DNA of 32,150 bases, taken from positions 1-32,150 of the forward strand of contig PSRM01000258.1 in assembly GCA_003176045.1 (NCBI GenBank). The letters are read 5' to 3'. Position numbers and translations under genes: made by a program. Under the pieces are notes generated by a model. That model was not told the origin of the DNA, did no database searches, and was given only the letters and a program-made list of their open reading frames with translations. This DNA is from Verrucomicrobiota bacterium. Its GTDB lineage: Bacteria; Verrucomicrobiota; Verrucomicrobiia; Limisphaerales; UBA8199. This document shows positions 31,401-32,150 of the stretch, piece by piece; position 1 is the stretch's first letter; each line of letters begins with the position of its first letter.

Positions 31401-31533
31401 GGTCGGTGGTCTGTGGTGCGTGGTCTGGCCGAAAGGGCCCATACGCCACGCCTTTGACGTAGAATTTCTTCTCGCCCAAACGAAAAAATTTGCCGTCCAC
31501 GCTCACGCGCAGACGGGGGGATGCCACTGCCAT
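28438..31533 (-). CDS. Fusion: glycosidase-like TIM barrel plus family 2 glycosyltransferase with membrane helices
   Basis: 1031 residues from ATG 31533; the frame continues to 31710 with repeat-like sequence. N-terminal glycosidase-like domain: FFRLGEKKFYVKGVAYGPFRP, DFAQIKELGANVLRVYQVPEKW, Glu195 in VFAYSVANELPADI and Glu280 in GKPLLLGEVGIDS, the acid/base and nucleophile positions of GH2/GH5-type barrels. Residue 431 starts a GT2 domain: PKVSVIVANYNGERTLAACL, ILVDDGSTD, ARNTGIGAATGEIVAFADSDC, GCNMAFYKWAL, AGDDVDICWRLQQAGW. Hydrophobic segments follow (LFVTLPLWVLAAIF, ALIALLFFLQPIV, LLLLGLLSAHHAWPWLLLISLPLFAWFL), placing it in the membrane, likely in polysaccharide assembly. Repeat-encoded inserts occupy residues 37-102 and 362-430 and the C-terminal 44 residues. 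Confidence 0.88.
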   Translation of the reverse strand: MAVASPRLRVSVDGKFFRLGEKKFYVKGVAYGPFRPDHAPQTTDHGGSPKSKVQSPKPEESPKSKVQGPKPEDHRLQTTDHRPQTTDYRPQTTDYGLRTADMQAGFASPDQTAKDFAQIKELGANVLRVYQVPEKWFLDLAAEQDLKVFVGIPWNEHLCFLDSATGRAGAREAVRNAVVTCGRHPAVFAYSVANELPADIVRWSGARRVADFIDELVVEAKQADPECLCTFTNFPTTEFLRPQGVDFVCFNVYLHQKTAFSNYLARLQMQAPGKPLLLGEVGIDSLREGEEKKCEMLGWQIEQAFRAGLAGAVVFSYTDEWWRGGAEVLDWQMGLVTRARKAKESFWAVREKFEAAPYFEIKSKDQSPKSKVQDAEGESKVSGQWSVVSSQKKAPKVHSPQSTVEEQRAEVSGQWSVVSGHKTVVNGRLPKVSVIVANYNGERTLAACLESLERLNYPDYEIILVDDGSTDTSPQIAYQRPKVRYFRHSRNLGLSAARNTGIGAATGEIVAFADSDCRADEDWLYYLVSDLLGGEFVGIGGPNLLPPEDSPVAAAVMASPGGPAHVMLTDRQAEHIPGCNMAFYKWALVEIGGFDPAFQRAGDDVDICWRLQQAGWKIGFSPAGFVWHYRRSTVAEYLRQQEGYGEAEALLVRKHPEYFNSLGGSMWKGRIYTTAKFGLLLRPSVIYRGLFASAGFQSLYAAEPAPSLMLCTAIEYHLFVTLPLWVLAAIFQNLLPLAIFGTLLPASVCAAAGAQAALPRRQTRRWSRALIALLFFLQPIVRGYARYKSRLLLPRAVVAPQQNLDSMALRSAPGSLRELAYWWQTQRSADSLVRGSPGSPAHTEAAALPSFDRLAFVTEMLRRLDEKGWPNRSDSWSDYDVEIFDARWSKVQITTVVEEHPGKGKFLHCRLKPGWSLRAKVSFGTACATELLLLGLLSAHHAWPWLLLISLPLFAWFLHHQGRALQSVLAVFLDELAKQTGLVKVRAEEVQAPKPETRSPKPEVQTPQSTVQLPKSEVIEGRGKQLPASSI
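29012..29060 (-). repeat. GGAGCGCGG-family hairpin inside the fusion gene
   Basis: The hairpin CGCGGAC-AAGGCT-GTCCGCG at 29031-29050, with GGAGCGCGG read on the minus strand, matches the border of the element at 13185-13327. It is translated in frame (SADSLVRGSPGSPAHTE), after the membrane part of the glycosyltransferase. Confidence 0.75.
30244..30450 (-). repeat. Heptamer tandem repeat encoding the linker between the glycosidase and GT2 domains
   Basis: GACCACT, GGACTGT and GGACTTT heptamers (plus-strand reading) are translated on the minus strand as SGQWSVVS, QSPKSKVQ and HSPQSTV segments. The repeat words match noncoding tracts at 2634-2739. Domain sequence stops at KFEAAPYFEI and resumes at LPKVSVIVANYNG. 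Confidence 0.88.
31228..31425 (-). repeat. Heptamer tandem repeat inserted in the glycosidase-like domain
   Basis: About a dozen GTCYGTR heptamers (31228-31315) and GGACTTT heptamers (31320-31395) lie between the first strand of the barrel (VKGVAYGPF) and DFAQIKELG. They translate into seven-residue repeats such as TTDHRPQ, TTDYRPQ and PKSKVQ. Confidence 0.9.
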
Positions 31534-32150
31534 AGAAATTGGACGTGAAGCGCGGTGGGTATCATCAGTCGAAGATGAGCAAAAGCGTGAATTAGTCTCA
31601 ATTAGTGTCAATAGCGAGGGTTCAGGGTTCAGGATTCGGGCCGTGGTCACAAGTCCAGAACATTGGGAGAGGAATTTCGAGTCCGACAAAGTGCAGGACG
31701 AAGTTCGCACGAATTCAAGATGGATTTTCGGAAGAGTTGCAACCGCGGCGTCCTGATTTCTGCTGCTGCGGTATGGTGGGAGGGGGGCGCATGAATTTGA
31801 GCTTGGGGCGAGTGCATGCGTCTGCTTTAGGCTGAGTTAGACTGAGTTAGTCTGTAGTTACAATGCGGGGAATCGTGCTTTGCTGAACCGGAGGGGTAGG
31901 GCAAAGCTTGAGGCAAAGTGAAAGACATAGTGGAAGACGAAGTTTTAGGGGGAGGGGGTCAAGCGTGGGAAGCGCCTATGGGTGCCAATAGCCGCCAATG
32001 AGTGGAGTTGAAGTTTCGTAAAAGTGGAGGGGCTGAGGCGAGTATTGGAATTGGAATTCAAGGAGTCAAGGTTCTCTGCATGGCAAGGGTAAGGGGCCCC
32101 GCCTTCGCTCCGCTAAAGGAGCGGCGGGCGACGTGAAAGCCGAAACGGCC
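31534..32150. other. 617-base region with no convincing gene
   Basis: No reading frame here looks coding on either strand. It holds GGTTCAG heptamers (31616-31636), a CTGAGTTAGA 10-mer repeat (31828-31858), a G/A-rich stretch (about 31890-32060), and a CGCTCC-GCTAAA-GGAGCG hairpin near 32106-32123. It is the upstream region of the glycosidase/glycosyltransferase gene; no promoter could be assigned with confidence. Confidence 0.6.

Noticed and set aside
32106-32123. tRNA or terminator at the right edge
   Set aside because: There is only a short hairpin; no cloverleaf, CCA end or U-tract could be made from the visible sequence.

Overview
This window most likely comes from a soil or freshwater Verrucomicrobiota genome, probably a Limisphaerales / Pedosphaera-type lineage (subdivision 3). 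That assignment is inferred. It rests on secreted PQQ-type beta-propeller proteins starting with a DW-PQWGG motif, a Tat-exported Gfo/Idh/MocA oxidoreductase, a ThuA-domain protein, secreted beta-helix carbohydrate enzymes, a stray 23S-IVP four-helix-bundle gene, moderately high G+C, and start codons that almost never carry a Shine-Dalgarno sequence. No rRNA, tRNA, CRISPR array, transposase or integrase was seen.

Layout. 1-12113 is on the plus strand: the tail of one PQQ/LamG-like secreted protein, a second PQQ protein, a DUF3311 + sodium:solute symporter pair, an orphan antitoxin-like gene, a short aldehyde dehydrogenase homologue, a 23S-IVP protein, malate dehydrogenase, a type III polyketide synthase with a flavoprotein reductase, thiE, and a PfkB sugar kinase. 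12218-16130 is on the minus strand: cysE, a GH2 glycosidase and ispE. 16406-17800 (plus) is a Tat-exported dehydrogenase, divergent from ispE. 17950-31533 is on the minus strand: ThuA protein, queD, a LuxC-like acyl-CoA reductase behind two overlapping small unknown genes, a small basic membrane protein, a beta-helix/ApbE fusion, a pectate-lyase-like protein, folA, thyA and a glycosidase/glycosyltransferase fusion. Housekeeping functions (thyA-folA for dTMP and folate, ispE, cysE, thiE, queD, mdh) are mixed with secreted carbohydrate-active genes.

The outstanding feature is the repeats, which fill nearly every gap and enter the genes. There are two broad kinds. (1) Short tandem repeats, mostly with a 7-nt unit (GACCACN, GGACTTT, GTGAAAC, TTGCGTG, TGATTTA, GGTTCAG, AGATAGA), plus 6-, 8- and 9-nt relatives. 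(2) GC-rich hairpin elements with constant borders or loops and variable but still self-complementary stems, for example TTTGGAGTG-[hairpin]-CTTT(T)G in nine copies, GGAGCGCGG-[hairpin] in four copies, and a TTTCCA-loop family. These repeats supply a complete signal peptide (979-1080), an insertion in ThiE, two interdomain linkers and a tail in the 1031-residue fusion protein, the symporter C-terminus, and several start and stop codons. They also inflate naive ORFs upstream of true starts (ispE, thiE, pectate lyase, beta-helix/ApbE).
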